NCBI RefSeq assembly: GCF_014656295.1
Contig: NZ_BNCD01000010.1
Coordinates: 62,001 to 126,000, forward strand
Origin: Streptomyces sulfonofaciens
GTDB taxonomy: Bacteria > Actinomycetota > Actinomycetes > Streptomycetales > Streptomycetaceae
Reading direction: 5' to 3'
DNA length: 64,000 nt
In this document: piece by piece, positions 47,063-58,493 of the stretch
Layout: each line of letters opens with the position of its first letter
Numbering within the stretch: the stretch's first letter is position 1
Notes under the pieces: model-generated
Database searches by the model: none
What the model saw: only the letters and a program-made list of their open reading frames with translations
Told to the model about the DNA's origin: nothing
Translations under genes and position numbers: made by a program

Positions 47063-47108
47063 GGGCGCCGCACCCTGGGGTGATTCCCGGGGGCGGCGCC
47101 CTCTCGTT
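47063..47108 (+). terminator. Terminator after the first metalloprotease
   Basis: GGGCGCCG (47063-47070) pairs with CGGCGCCC (47094-47101). A second C/G-rich hairpin (CCCTGGGG...CCCGGGGG) lies in the loop, and a short T-run (TCTCGTTTTC) follows. Confidence 0.65.
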
Positions 47109-47166
47109 TTCTGACCGTCTGTATCCGGAACGTTTCGTTCGTATTGCGTGCACCAGTTGTCATCTG

Positions 47167-47206
47167 ACGGATGATTTCCGGCCAACCTTGGTATGTACCC
47201 ATGACA
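47167..47206 (+). promoter_or_regulatory. Upstream element shared by both protease genes (copy 2)
   Basis: This is the second copy of the pattern at 44634-44673, with identical core TTTCCGGCCAACCT (47175-47188) and matching flanks ACGGA and TGACA. It lies about 113-152 bp before the start of the second protease. The surrounding 289-bp gap is AT-richer and otherwise holds only the terminator of the first gene. Confidence 0.55.
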
Positions 47207-47318
47207 TGTACGCGCAGTGAATGACAGGCTGCCCGAGCAGATGTACTCCGCACCTCATTGTGTAGCCCCGGAGACCCCCACGTCCCCGGGGACCCCCACG
47301 ACACCACAGGGAGCCTGC

Positions 47319-48905
47319 GTGACCCCCCACATATCTCGCAGCGGCAAGATCCTGGCGATCGCCACCACCATCGCCGCCGGCGCACTGATCGCCTCCGGCA
47401 TCTCCGGCCCCGCCTCCGCCCAGCCGCAGCCGTCCTCGGCAGCCACCCTGGCAGCCGCCCCCATGAGCCTCAGCGCGGCGGCGCACACGGACCTGATCAA
47501 GGCCGCCCAGGCCAGGACGGCCGACACGGCGAAGGCGCTCGGTCTGAGCGACAAGGAGAAGCTTGTCGTCAAGGACGTCGTCAAGGACCGCAACGGCACC
47601 ACCCACACCCGCTACGAGCGCACCTACGACGGTCTGCCCGTGCTCGGCGGCGACCTCGTCGTCCACCAGACCAAGGCCGGCGCGACCAAGAGCGTGACCC
47701 GCGCCGCCAAGGGCAGCATCGCGGTGGCCACCGGCGCCGGCACGCTCGCCGCCAAGGCCGCGCCCGAGGGCGCCCGCAAGGTCGTCTGGGCCGCCTCCGG
47801 CAAGCCGACCCTGGCGTACGAGAAGGTCGTCACCGGCACGGCGAAGGACGGCACGCCCCAGAAGCTGCACGTCATCACCGACGCCGCCTCCGGCAAGAAG
47901 CTCTTCCAGTACGACGCCATCCACACCGGCACCGGTGAGAGCGAGTTCAGCGGCACGGTGGACCTCGGCACCACCAAGAACGGCGACACCTACGAGCTGA
48001 CCGACGGCGGCCGCGGCGGGCACAGCACGTACAACCTCGACAACGGTGTCTCCGGCAAGGGCACGCTCTTCACGGACGACGACGACAAGTGGGGCGACGG
48101 CACGGTCGACGACCCGGCCACCGCCGCCGTCGACGCCGCCTACGGCGCCGGCGAGACATGGGACTACTACAAGAACGTGCACGGCCGCACCGGCATCAAC
48201 GGTGACGGCAAGGGTGCCTACTCCCGGGTGCACTACGGCGACAACTACGTCAACGCGTTCTGGGACGACTCCTGCTTCTGCATGACCTACGGCGACGGCG
48301 CGGGCAACAAGGCGCCGCTGACCGCCCTGGACGTGGCCGCCCACGAGATGAGCCACGGTGTCACCGCCGCCACCGCGGGCCTCATCTACAGCGGTGAGTC
48401 CGGTGGCCTGAACGAGGCGACCAGCGACATCTTCGGCACCTCGGTCGAGTTCTACGCCGACAACGCCGAGGACCCGGGCGACTACCTCATCGGCGAGGAG
48501 ATCGACATCAACGGCGACGGCTCGCCGCTGCGCTACATGGACGAGCCCAGCAAGGACGGCGCCTCCCTGGACGCCTGGAGCTCGGACGCCGGCACCGTGG
48601 ACGTCCACTACTCCTCCGGCATCGCCAACCACTTCTTCTACCTGCTGTCCGAGGGCAGCGGCGCGAAGGACATCAACGGCGTGCACTACGACTCGCCGAC
48701 CTCGGACGGCTCCACCGTCACCGGCATCGGCCGGGACAAGGCCGAGCAGATCTGGTACAAGGCCCTGACCGAGTACTTCACGTCGGACACCGACTACGCC
48801 GCGGCCCGCGAGGGCACGCTGAGCGCGGCCGCCGACCTGTACGGCGAGGACTCGGCCGAGTACAAGGGCGTCGACGCCGCCTGGGCCGGGGTCAACGTCT
48901 CCTGA
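47319..48905 (+). CDS. Secreted M4 (thermolysin-like) metalloprotease
   Basis: A 528-residue exported neutral protease with signal peptide (ILAIATTIAAGALIASGISGPASA), FTP/PepSY propeptide (about 50-205) and M4 domain with HEMSH (342-346) and E366. It is closely paralogous to the upstream gene; long blocks such as NAFWDDSCFCMTYGDG and VHYSSG.ANHFFYLLSEGSGAKD are shared. It lacks the C-terminal P-domain. GTG 47319 has GGGAG upstream and directly precedes the charged start of the signal; the frame is open further upstream. The pair is a tandem duplication with one member having gained or lost the P-domain. Confidence 0.95.
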   Translation: MTPHISRSGKILAIATTIAAGALIASGISGPASAQPQPSSAATLAAAPMSLSAAAHTDLIKAAQARTADTAKALGLSDKEKLVVKDVVKDRNGTTHTRYERTYDGLPVLGGDLVVHQTKAGATKSVTRAAKGSIAVATGAGTLAAKAAPEGARKVVWAASGKPTLAYEKVVTGTAKDGTPQKLHVITDAASGKKLFQYDAIHTGTGESEFSGTVDLGTTKNGDTYELTDGGRGGHSTYNLDNGVSGKGTLFTDDDDKWGDGTVDDPATAAVDAAYGAGETWDYYKNVHGRTGINGDGKGAYSRVHYGDNYVNAFWDDSCFCMTYGDGAGNKAPLTALDVAAHEMSHGVTAATAGLIYSGESGGLNEATSDIFGTSVEFYADNAEDPGDYLIGEEIDINGDGSPLRYMDEPSKDGASLDAWSSDAGTVDVHYSSGIANHFFYLLSEGSGAKDINGVHYDSPTSDGSTVTGIGRDKAEQIWYKALTEYFTSDTDYAAAREGTLSAAADLYGEDSAEYKGVDAAWAGVNVS

Positions 48906-48943
48906 CGCCTCCTCGGCAGCACGGCAGCGCCGTCACGGCACAA

Positions 48944-48988
48944 CGGTGGGCGGCACCCGGAACGCAAGGTTCCGGGTGCCGCCCACCG
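48944..48988. terminator. Strong 20-bp-stem terminator between convergent genes
   Basis: The arm at 48944-48963 (CGGTGGGCGGCACCCGGAAC) pairs perfectly with 48969-48988 around the 5-base loop GCAAG. It lies 39 bp after the protease stop. The convergent glgP gene ends at 49235, so it may serve both. Confidence 0.85.
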
Positions 48989-49210
48989 GCATGTCGGGGC
49001 CGCCTCCCACCGGCATGTCGGGGCCCTGCCCCGCCGACGGGTCGGGGCCCCGGTGCGGCCTGGTGACGGGGTGGCGGCGGTCTCCCGCCGGACGGGCGGT
49101 GCCGCCGGGCCGCCCGGTGTTCCCGCACCGCCCGGTGTGCCCGCACCGCCCGGTGTGCCCGCACCGCCCGCACCGCCCGGTGCACCCGCACCGCCCGCAC
49201 CGCTCGTACA
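48982..49210. repeat. Short tandem repeats downstream of glgP
   Basis: CCCACCGGCATGTCGGGGCC occurs at 48982-49001 and 49006-49025. Further on, CCCGCACCGCCCGGTGTG is duplicated at 49122-49139 and 49140-49157, followed by decayed CCGCACCG units to about 49205. The 329-bp gap (48906-49234) otherwise contains no gene. Confidence 0.65.
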
Positions 49211-49234
49211 GCCCGCACCGCGGCCGCCGCTCGG

Positions 49235-51913
49235 CTACCGCAGGACCACTCCCGTCCCCTCCCCCGCCGCCGGGCTTCCCGTTGCGTCCCCGGGGACCGC
49301 GAGCAGGCCCAGCTCCGCACCGGAGGCGAGCAGCGGGTGGGACGGCAGGATGCGGACCGTGTAGCCGAAGGGGCCCGTACGGTCGAGGGTCAGGGGGCCC
49401 TCGTAGGTCCAGCGGTCCTCCAGGTCGGGGCCCGAGGCCGGTTTGAGCGGGAAGGACGCCGCGTCGGTGATCCGGTCCTCGGTGTCCACCCGGCCGGTCA
49501 CCGCCTGCACCTCGACGTCGTCGGGCGAGAGGTCGCCGAGGCGCACCCGCACCCGCAGGGCGTGGGTGGCACCCAGCTCCGCCGTGCTCGCGGCCACCGA
49601 CGCCTCCACGTGGTCGACCGCCACCCGCGGCCAGGCCGCGCGCACCCGGGACTTCCAGGCCGCGAGCGAGCGGGCCGCCCCGGGGTCCAGGGCCCGGTGC
49701 GCATGGGCGGCCGGGGCGTAGAGCCGTGTCACGTACTCCCTGACCATGCGCCCTGCCAGCACCTTGGGACCCAGCCCGCCGAGGGTGCGGCGCACCATCT
49801 CGATCCAGCGGTCGGGCAGGCCGTCGGGACCGCGCTCGTAGAAGCGGGGTGCGATGCGCTGCTCCAGCAGGTCGTAGAGCGCGGCCGCCTCCAGGTCGTC
49901 GCGGCGCTCCTCGTCGAGCACGGCACGGCCCTGCCCGGCCTCGCCCGCCGGATGGCCCGCGGCGTCCCGGCCGTCCGCCGTCGGGATCGCCCAGCCGAAG
50001 TCGGCCTCGTACCACTCGTCCCACCAGCCGTCCAGGACGGAGAGGTTGAGGCAGCCGTTGAGCGCGGCCTTCATGCCGGAGGTGCCGCATGCCTCCAGGG
50101 GGCGCAGGGGATTGTTCAGCCAGACGTCGCAGCCCGGGTAGAGGCGCTGCGCCATCCGCATGCCGTAGTCCGGCAGGAAGACGATGCGATGCCGCACCCG
50201 GGGGTCGTCGGTGAACCGCACCAGCTCCTGGACCAGGCGCTTGCCGCCGTCGTCCGCGGGGTGCGCCTTGCCCGCCACCACGATCTGCACCGGGCGCTCG
50301 GGATGCAGCAGCAGCGCGGTGAGCCGCTCGCGGTCGCGCAGCATCAGGGTCAGGCGCTTGTAGGAGGGCACGCGGCGGGCGAAGCCGATCGTCAGGACGC
50401 CGGGATCCAGGACGGCGTCGATCCAGCCGAGTTCGGCCGGGGCGGCGCCGCGCTGGCGCCAGGAGGCGTGCAGCCGCGACCGCACCTCGGCCACGAGCTG
50501 GCCGCGCAGCTCGCCGCGGAGCTGCCAGAGGTCCTGGTCGGGGATGCCGGCGACGGTGTCCCAGCGGTCGGTGTCGCCGGCGCCGAGCATCGCCTCGGTG
50601 CACCGTTCGCCGGCCGCGCGGGCCGCCAGCCGCTGCACCTCGGGCGCCATCCAGGTGGGGGCGTGCACGCCGTTGGTGACCGCGGTGATGGGCACCTCGT
50701 CGGCGTCGAAGCCGGGCCACAGCCCCGCGAACATCTCACGGCTGACCCTGCCGTGCAGCAACGACACCCCGTTGGCGCGCTGGCCGAGTCTGAGCCCCAT
50801 GACGGCCATGTTGAACCGGGCCTGGTCGCCACCCGGATAGGTCTCCCTGCCGAGCCTGAGGACCCGTTCGACGTCGACGTCCGGCAGCTCGGCGTCGGGG
50901 CCGAAGTGGCGGGCGACGAGATCGGCGTCGAAGCGGTCGATACCGGCCGGGACAGGAGTGTGGGTGGTGAAGACGGTGCCGGCGCGCACGGCCTCCAGGG
51001 CCGCGTCGAAGTCGAGGCCCTGCACGGCCAGCTCCCGGATGCGCTCCACGCCGAGGAAGCCCGCATGGCCCTCGTTGGTGTGGAAGACCTCCGGGTCCGG
51101 ATGGCCGGTGATCCGGCAGTAGGCGCGCAGCGCGCGGACCCCTCCCATGCCGAGCAGCATCTCCTGGAGGAGCCGGTGCTCGCTGCCGCCGCCGTACAGC
51201 CGGTCGGTGACGTCGCGCTCGCGGGCGTCGTTCTCCTCGACGTCCGAGTCGAGCAGCAGCAGCGGCACCCTGCCGACCTGCGCCCGCCAGACGCGGGCCC
51301 GCAGCTCCCGGCCGCCGGGCAGGGCCAGCCGGACCTGGGTGGGGGTGCCGTCGTCCTCGCGGAGCGGGCTGAGCGGCAGCTCGTGCGGGTCGAGCACGGG
51401 GTAGTGCTCCTGCTGCCAGCCGTCGTGGGACAGGCTCTGGCGGAAGTAGCCGTGGCGGTAGAGGAGTCCTACGCCGATCAGGGGGGCGCCCAGGTCGCTG
51501 GCCGCCTTCAGATGGTCCCCGGCCAGGATGCCCAGGCCGCCGGAGTACTGCGGCAGCGCGGCCGTGATGCCGAACTCCGGCGAGAAGTAGGCGATGGCCG
51601 CGGGGAGGTCGCCGGTCTGCTGCTGGTACCAGCGGTCCCCTTCGAGGTAGTCGCCGAGGTCGGCCGCCGCGTCGGCGAGCCGCCGCAGGAACTGCTCGTC
51701 CGCGGCGAGGCGGGCGAGACGGGCGGGCGGCACGCTGCCGAGCAGCCGCACGGGGTCGCCGCCCGCGGCGGCCCAGCGGTCGGGGTCGAGTGCCGCGAAG
51801 AGCTCACGGGTCGGCGGGTGCCAGGACCAGCGGAGGTTGCGGGCGAGTCGGCTGAGCGGACGGAGAGGTTCGGGGAGAACGGGACGTACGGTGATCCGAC
51901 GGATGGCCTTCAC
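49235..51913 (-). CDS. glgP: Alpha-1,4-glucan phosphorylase
   Basis: An 892-residue GT35 phosphorylase releasing glucose 1-phosphate from glycogen-like glucan. The N-terminal DUF3417-type domain reads RPVLPEPLRPLSRLARNLRWSWHPPTRELF. The catalytic core holds AYFSPEFGI, LPQYSGGLGILAGDHLKAASDLG and the PLP-binding lysine segment GTSGMKAALNGCLNLSVLDGWWDEWY. The GTG start 51913 (VKAIRRITV) has AAAGGTGG upstream. It is divergent from the glgE operon, so glucan synthesis and breakdown genes share one 265-bp control region. Confidence 0.95.
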   Translation of the reverse strand: MKAIRRITVRPVLPEPLRPLSRLARNLRWSWHPPTRELFAALDPDRWAAAGGDPVRLLGSVPPARLARLAADEQFLRRLADAAADLGDYLEGDRWYQQQTGDLPAAIAYFSPEFGITAALPQYSGGLGILAGDHLKAASDLGAPLIGVGLLYRHGYFRQSLSHDGWQQEHYPVLDPHELPLSPLREDDGTPTQVRLALPGGRELRARVWRAQVGRVPLLLLDSDVEENDARERDVTDRLYGGGSEHRLLQEMLLGMGGVRALRAYCRITGHPDPEVFHTNEGHAGFLGVERIRELAVQGLDFDAALEAVRAGTVFTTHTPVPAGIDRFDADLVARHFGPDAELPDVDVERVLRLGRETYPGGDQARFNMAVMGLRLGQRANGVSLLHGRVSREMFAGLWPGFDADEVPITAVTNGVHAPTWMAPEVQRLAARAAGERCTEAMLGAGDTDRWDTVAGIPDQDLWQLRGELRGQLVAEVRSRLHASWRQRGAAPAELGWIDAVLDPGVLTIGFARRVPSYKRLTLMLRDRERLTALLLHPERPVQIVVAGKAHPADDGGKRLVQELVRFTDDPRVRHRIVFLPDYGMRMAQRLYPGCDVWLNNPLRPLEACGTSGMKAALNGCLNLSVLDGWWDEWYEADFGWAIPTADGRDAAGHPAGEAGQGRAVLDEERRDDLEAAALYDLLEQRIAPRFYERGPDGLPDRWIEMVRRTLGGLGPKVLAGRMVREYVTRLYAPAAHAHRALDPGAARSLAAWKSRVRAAWPRVAVDHVEASVAASTAELGATHALRVRVRLGDLSPDDVEVQAVTGRVDTEDRITDAASFPLKPASGPDLEDRWTYEGPLTLDRTGPFGYTVRILPSHPLLASGAELGLLAVPGDATGSPAAGEGTGVVLR

Positions 51914-52178
51914 ATATCCACCTTTGCAATCCATTACGGGCATCGCAATGGGACGCACCCGGGGAGTGCGGACCGTAACGGCGCACGGCTGGTCGCAACC
52001 ACGGCGCACGGTGGGACGGGTGGGCCGGATGCGGGCGCCGCGTGCTGCCTTGCACGGGCGCGAACGACTGAACACCTGAATGCGCCCCCGAGGCGCCTGG
52101 GAAGGTTCCCCCGGTGCATGGAGCGCCAGGCGCACACCCCCAGTTGAGTGAACTGAGTGAACGCGGACAGGAGCGGCC
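51914..52178. promoter_or_regulatory. Divergent glgP/glgE promoter region
   Basis: This region contains the glgP ribosome site and promoter (leftwards) and the glgE promoter (rightwards). GAGTGAAC is directly repeated at 52146-52153 and 52155-52162, 9 bp apart, just upstream of a strong AGGAG and ATG at 52179. No long inverted repeat is apparent. If glgE starts instead at GTG 52443, the region extends to that point and includes the AT-rich inverted repeat at 52215-52235. Confidence 0.45.
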
Positions 52179-54580
52179 ATGCCCGCAGCCCGTCAGTCGT
52201 CGATCGCACCGATAAAAAGGTCAAAACAACCTTTTCCTCCGCCGGCTGCCGAGACCACCCCGTTCCGCCGCCCCTTCCTCCTGCTCCGTCCTGACCGCAC
52301 CATCACCACCCGCACCGCTCGCACCACCCACACCCGCACCACCCTCACCGCTCGCGCCACCCGCACCGCCTGCACCATCCGCGGTGCCCGTACCACCCGC
52401 ACCACCCGAACCGCCCGCTCCGCTGGACCACCAGGTGATGCCGTGAACTCGCTGATTGGCCGTATCCCCGTGCTGGACGTACACCCCTCCGTCGACTGTG
52501 GACGCAGGCCCGCCAAGTCGGTGGCGGGCGAGGCGTTCGACATCACGGCGACCGTCTTCCGCGAGGGCCACGAGGCGGTCGCCGCGAACGTGGTGCTGCG
52601 CGGCCCGAACGGACGCGGCACCCCCTGGATCCCGATGCGCGAGGCGGCGCCGGGCACCGACCGCTGGGTGGCCACGGTCGCGCCGGCGGTGGAGGGCCGC
52701 TGGAGCTACCTGGTGGAGGGCTGGTCGGACCCGGTCACCACCTGGCGGCGCACCGCCCGTGTCAAGGTGCCGGCCGGTATCGACACCGAGCTGGTCCTCG
52801 CGGAGGGCGCCGCGCTGTACGACCGGGCGGCGGGCGGAGTACCGAAGAGCAAGGGCCGCAGGGAGGTGGTGCTGGCCGCAGCCGACGCACTGCGCGACAC
52901 CGCGCGCCCGGCCGCCGATCGGCTCGCCGCGGCGCTGGCTCCCGAGGTGGACCGGGTGCTGGCCCGCCATCCGCTGCGCGAGCTGGTGACGGCCTCCAAG
53001 CGCCTGCCGCTGCTGGTGGAGCGCCGGCGTGCGCTGTTCGGGTCGTGGTACGAGTTCTTCCCGCGCTCCGAAGGCGCGCGGGCCACCCCCGGCGCCACCG
53101 AGCCGAGTCGGGGCGGCACACCCGGCGCCACCGAGCCCGGCGGACCCCGCACACCCGGCGCCGCGGGTCCGGCCGACGGCGGGACGGCCACGAGGCACCC
53201 GGGGCGCGCCGCCGTCCGGACCCGGCTGACCAGCGGCACCTTCCGCACCGCGGCGGAGCGGCTGCCGGCGATCGCCGCCATGGGCTTCGACGTGGTCTAC
53301 CTGCCGCCCATCCACCCCATCGGCACCACCTTCCGCAAGGGCCGTGACAACTCCCTGGCGGCCGGCCCCGACGACGTCGGCGTGCCCTGGGCGATCGGCT
53401 CGGCGGACGGCGGCCACGACGCGGTCCACCCGGACCTGGGCACCATCGACGACTTCGACGCGTTCGTGCGGCGGGCCGCGGGTCTGCGCCTGGAGGTCGC
53501 ACTCGACCTGGCCCTGCAGTGCTCGCCCGACCACCCCTGGGTGCGGGAGCACCCCGAGTGGTTCCGGCACCGGCCGGACGGCAGCATCGCCCACGCGGAG
53601 AACCCGCCGAAGAAGTACCAGGACATCTATCCGCTCAGTTTCGACGAGGACATGCCGGGACTGGTCGCGGAGACCACCCGCATTCTGCGTTTCTGGATGG
53701 CGCACGGCGTGCGCATCTTCCGGGTGGACAATCCGCACACCAAACCCGTGGTGTTCTGGGAGCAGGTCATCGCGGACATCAACGGCACCGACCCGGACGT
53801 CATTTTCCTGGCGGAGGCATTCACCCGCCCCGCCATGCTGAGGACGCTGGCCGCCGTCGGATTCCAGCAGTCGTACACCTACTTCACCTGGCGGAATTCC
53901 AAGCGCGAGATCACCGAATACCTCACCGAACTCTCCGGCGAGACGGCCGCCTACCTGCGGCCCAACCTCTTCGTCAACACCCCGGACATCCTCCACGCCT
54001 ACCTGCAGGAAGGCGGGCGGCCGGCGTTCGAGGTGCGGGCGGTGCTCGCGGCGACGCTCTCGCCGTCCTGGGGCGTGTACAGCGGCTTCGAATTGTGCGA
54101 GAACACTCCGCTGCGCACGGGCAGCGAAGAGTACCTGCATTCCGAGAAGTACGAACTGCGCCCGCGTGACTGGGACGCTGCGGAACGCGAGGGACGCACC
54201 ATCGCACCCCTGATTGCGGCACTCAACCGCATCCGGCGCCGCAACCCCGCCCTGCAGCAGTTGCGGAACCTCCACTTCCACAAAACCGACGACAACTCCG
54301 TCATCGCTTACTCAAAAGCTGCCGCAGGCACCCGTGGCTCGAATACCGTTCTGGTGGTCGCAAACCTCGACCCCCACCACACCCACGAGACCACGGTGTC
54401 GTTGGACATGCCGCGGCTGGGGTTCGACTGGCACGAGCCCCTGCCGGTGCGCGACGAGCTCACCGGCGAGACCTATCACTGGGGCAGGGCCAACTACGTG
54501 CGTCTGGAGCCGAGCCGCGCTGCTGCGCACGTCTTCACCGTCCTGCGACCGTCCCCGCCGATCGGAGGGTCACCCACATC

Positions 54581-54584
<4 letters not shown>
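52179..54584 (+). CDS. glgE: Alpha-1,4-glucan:maltose-1-phosphate maltosyltransferase
   Basis: GlgE (GH13_3) extends alpha-1,4-glucan with maltose from maltose 1-phosphate. Counting from ATG 52179 (801 aa), the nucleophile is D517 (GVRIFRVDNPHTKP) and the acid/base E546 (DVIFLAEAFTRP). The conserved protein starts near residue 94 (GRIPVLDVHPSV). Residues 40-85 are Thr/Arg repeats, and residues 299-350 are an insert of TPGATEP-like repeats, both extra to the usual protein of about 675 residues. ATG 52179 has AGGAG; GTG 52443 is an alternative start giving 713 aa. The stop overlaps treS. Confidence 0.95.
52215..52235. promoter_or_regulatory. AT-rich inverted repeat near the glgE start
   Basis: AAAAGGT-CAAAACA-ACCTTTT (52215-52235) is a perfect 7-bp inverted repeat in an AT-rich pocket. 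If translated it gives a run of codons rare in Streptomyces (ATA AAA AGG TCA AAA CAA CCT TTT), so it may instead be an operator in an untranslated leader, with glgE starting at GTG 52443. Confidence 0.4.
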
Positions 54585-56515
<1,931 letters not shown>

Positions 56516-56687
56516 CGCCGGGCGCCCGGGCGGCCCCGGCCCACCGCCGTCCGCCCGGGCGCCACACCCCGCCGAGTCCGTAAGGACCACCCTGACCCGA
56601 CACGTCCCGTACAGCCGCGCGGTGATCGCCGCATTCCGGGACACTGACGCGCAATTCGAGTGGTGCCTGGGGAAAGGACGAGACGCC

Positions 56688-58406
56688 ATGTCGGAAGCCG
56701 CCACACATCCCGGCACGGCGTCCCTCGCCTGCCCCGAACTGCTCGTCTCGCTCGACGCGCTGCTGCGCGGCTGGCTGCCACGGCAGCGCTGGTTCGCCGG
56801 CAAGGGCCGGCCCGTCACCGGCTTCTCGCTGGTCTCCGCGACCGAGTTGCTGCCCGCCGCCCCGCCCAGCGCCCGGGACGTGGCAGCCGACACCGGTCCC
56901 GGTCTGCTGCACCTGCTGGTACGGGCCGAGCAGCCGGCTCTCGGCACCCGCGGGGGCCCCGCCCGGCCCGGCGACTGCTACCAGTTGCTGCTAGGCGTGC
57001 GCGAGGGCCTTCCGCCCGACCTGGCCCCCGCGCTGATCGGCGAGGTCGCCCAGGGTCCGCTGGCCGGCCGCACGGTCTACGAGGCGCTGTACGACCCGCG
57101 CCTCGCCGAGGTCCTGCTGGAGGCGTTGCGCAGGCGCGCACGCATCGGCGGACTGCGCTTCGAGCGCGACGCGGACGCCGAGATCGGCCGGGGCCTGGTG
57201 CCGCGGGTACTGGGCGCGGAGCAGTCCAACTCCTCGCTGGTCTACGGGGACAGGTTCATCCTCAAGCTGTTCCGGCGCATCGTGCCGGGCACCAACCCCG
57301 ACCTGGAGCTGCCGCACGCCCTGGCCCGTACCGCCTGCCCGCGGGTGCCGCCGCCGGCCGCCTGGTTCGTGGCGGACGCACGGGGCACTGCCGGCGGGCA
57401 GGGCCCCGTGGGGGCGCGCGGCACGGCGGACACGCGCGGCACGGCGACCGCGCGGGGCACGGCCGCGTACCCCTCCGCCCCAACCGGCCCGGCCGGTCCG
57501 TCAGGCCCGTCAGGTCCGTCAGGTCCTTCAGGTCCTTCAGGTCCTTCCGCTGTGCCCGGGCCCGGTCCGCACGGGCCGCGGCCGGGCCCCGGCACGGACG
57601 GCCACCGGCGCGCGGGCCGGGGCTGCTGCCCACCGCCGGCCGCGGGCCGCCACGCGGCCGGGCCGGCCGAGGACGTCCTGGTGCTCGGTGTGCTCCAGCC
57701 CTTCCTCAAGGGCGCCGCGGACGGCTGGGAGCTGGCACTGAGCGAGCTGGCCAGGGGCGAGGACTTCCGCGCCGAGGCGCGGGCACTGGGCCGTGCCACG
57801 GCCGAGGTGCACACCGCCCTCGCCCGTGCGCTGCCGACGGTCACACTGGGCCGCCGCCAGATGGAGCGGCTCGCACGGGGCATGACGGACCGCCTGGACG
57901 CGGCGGTGCAGGCGGTGCCGGCGCTGCGACCCTACGCACCGGGGCTGCGGTCCGCCTATGACGCGCTGGCCACCCTGGGCACCCGGGGGGACCTCTGGTC
58001 GGCCCAGCGCGTGCACGGCGACCTGCACCTCGGGCAGTGCCTGCGGGCGCCGTCCGGCGAGTGGTCGCTGATCGACTTCGAGGGCGAGCCGGCGCGTCCG
58101 CTGGCGGAGCGCCGGATGCCGCAGCCGCCCGTGCGGGACATCGCCGGGATACTCCGCTCCTTCGACTACGCGGCCCGCTCGCACCGGCCCTGGGCGCCCG
58201 CCTGGGCACACGGCTGCCGCGGCGCGTACTGCACGGGCTACGCGGAGGTGTCGGGCCACGATCCCCGCGCGGACCCGGTACTGCTGCGGGCCTACGAGAC
58301 GGACAAGGCGATCTACGAGGTGATGTACGAGGCGCGGCACCGTCCCGACTGGCTGCCCGTCCCGCTCGCCGCCATGCACCGCCTGGCCACCGCAGACGAC
58401 CTGTGA
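56688..58406 (+). CDS. pep2: Maltokinase with a 100-residue low-complexity insert
   Basis: A 572-residue maltokinase that makes maltose 1-phosphate for GlgE. The N-terminal cap has GWLPRQRWFAGKGRPV, and the kinase core has RVHGDLHLGQCL (catalytic Asp) and LIDFEGEPARPLAERR (metal site). Residues 231-329 are an insert of RGTA units and a collagen-like GPS run (266-287), placed between WFVADARG and VLVLGVLQPFL, which are normally nearly adjacent in this family of about 450 residues. ATG 56688 has AAGGA upstream. It lies 172 bp after treS. Confidence 0.94.
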   Translation: MSEAATHPGTASLACPELLVSLDALLRGWLPRQRWFAGKGRPVTGFSLVSATELLPAAPPSARDVAADTGPGLLHLLVRAEQPALGTRGGPARPGDCYQLLLGVREGLPPDLAPALIGEVAQGPLAGRTVYEALYDPRLAEVLLEALRRRARIGGLRFERDADAEIGRGLVPRVLGAEQSNSSLVYGDRFILKLFRRIVPGTNPDLELPHALARTACPRVPPPAAWFVADARGTAGGQGPVGARGTADTRGTATARGTAAYPSAPTGPAGPSGPSGPSGPSGPSGPSAVPGPGPHGPRPGPGTDGHRRAGRGCCPPPAAGRHAAGPAEDVLVLGVLQPFLKGAADGWELALSELARGEDFRAEARALGRATAEVHTALARALPTVTLGRRQMERLARGMTDRLDAAVQAVPALRPYAPGLRSAYDALATLGTRGDLWSAQRVHGDLHLGQCLRAPSGEWSLIDFEGEPARPLAERRMPQPPVRDIAGILRSFDYAARSHRPWAPAWAHGCRGAYCTGYAEVSGHDPRADPVLLRAYETDKAIYEVMYEARHRPDWLPVPLAAMHRLATADDL

Positions 58407-58441
58407 GACCCGACGCCGACGACCTGTGAGACCCGACGCCC
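58396..58441 (+). repeat. 23-bp perfect tandem duplication across the pep2 stop
   Basis: A 23-bp unit beginning GACGACCTGTGAGACCCG is present twice head to tail (58396-58418 and 58419-58441). The first copy carries the last two codons and stop of pep2; the second is a silent repeat of that end, including another TGA. Confidence 0.85.
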
Positions 58442-58493
58442 ACCTCCCCCAGCGCCGTCCAGGCCCTGGGTGGCACCCCAAGGAGGCTCCCCC

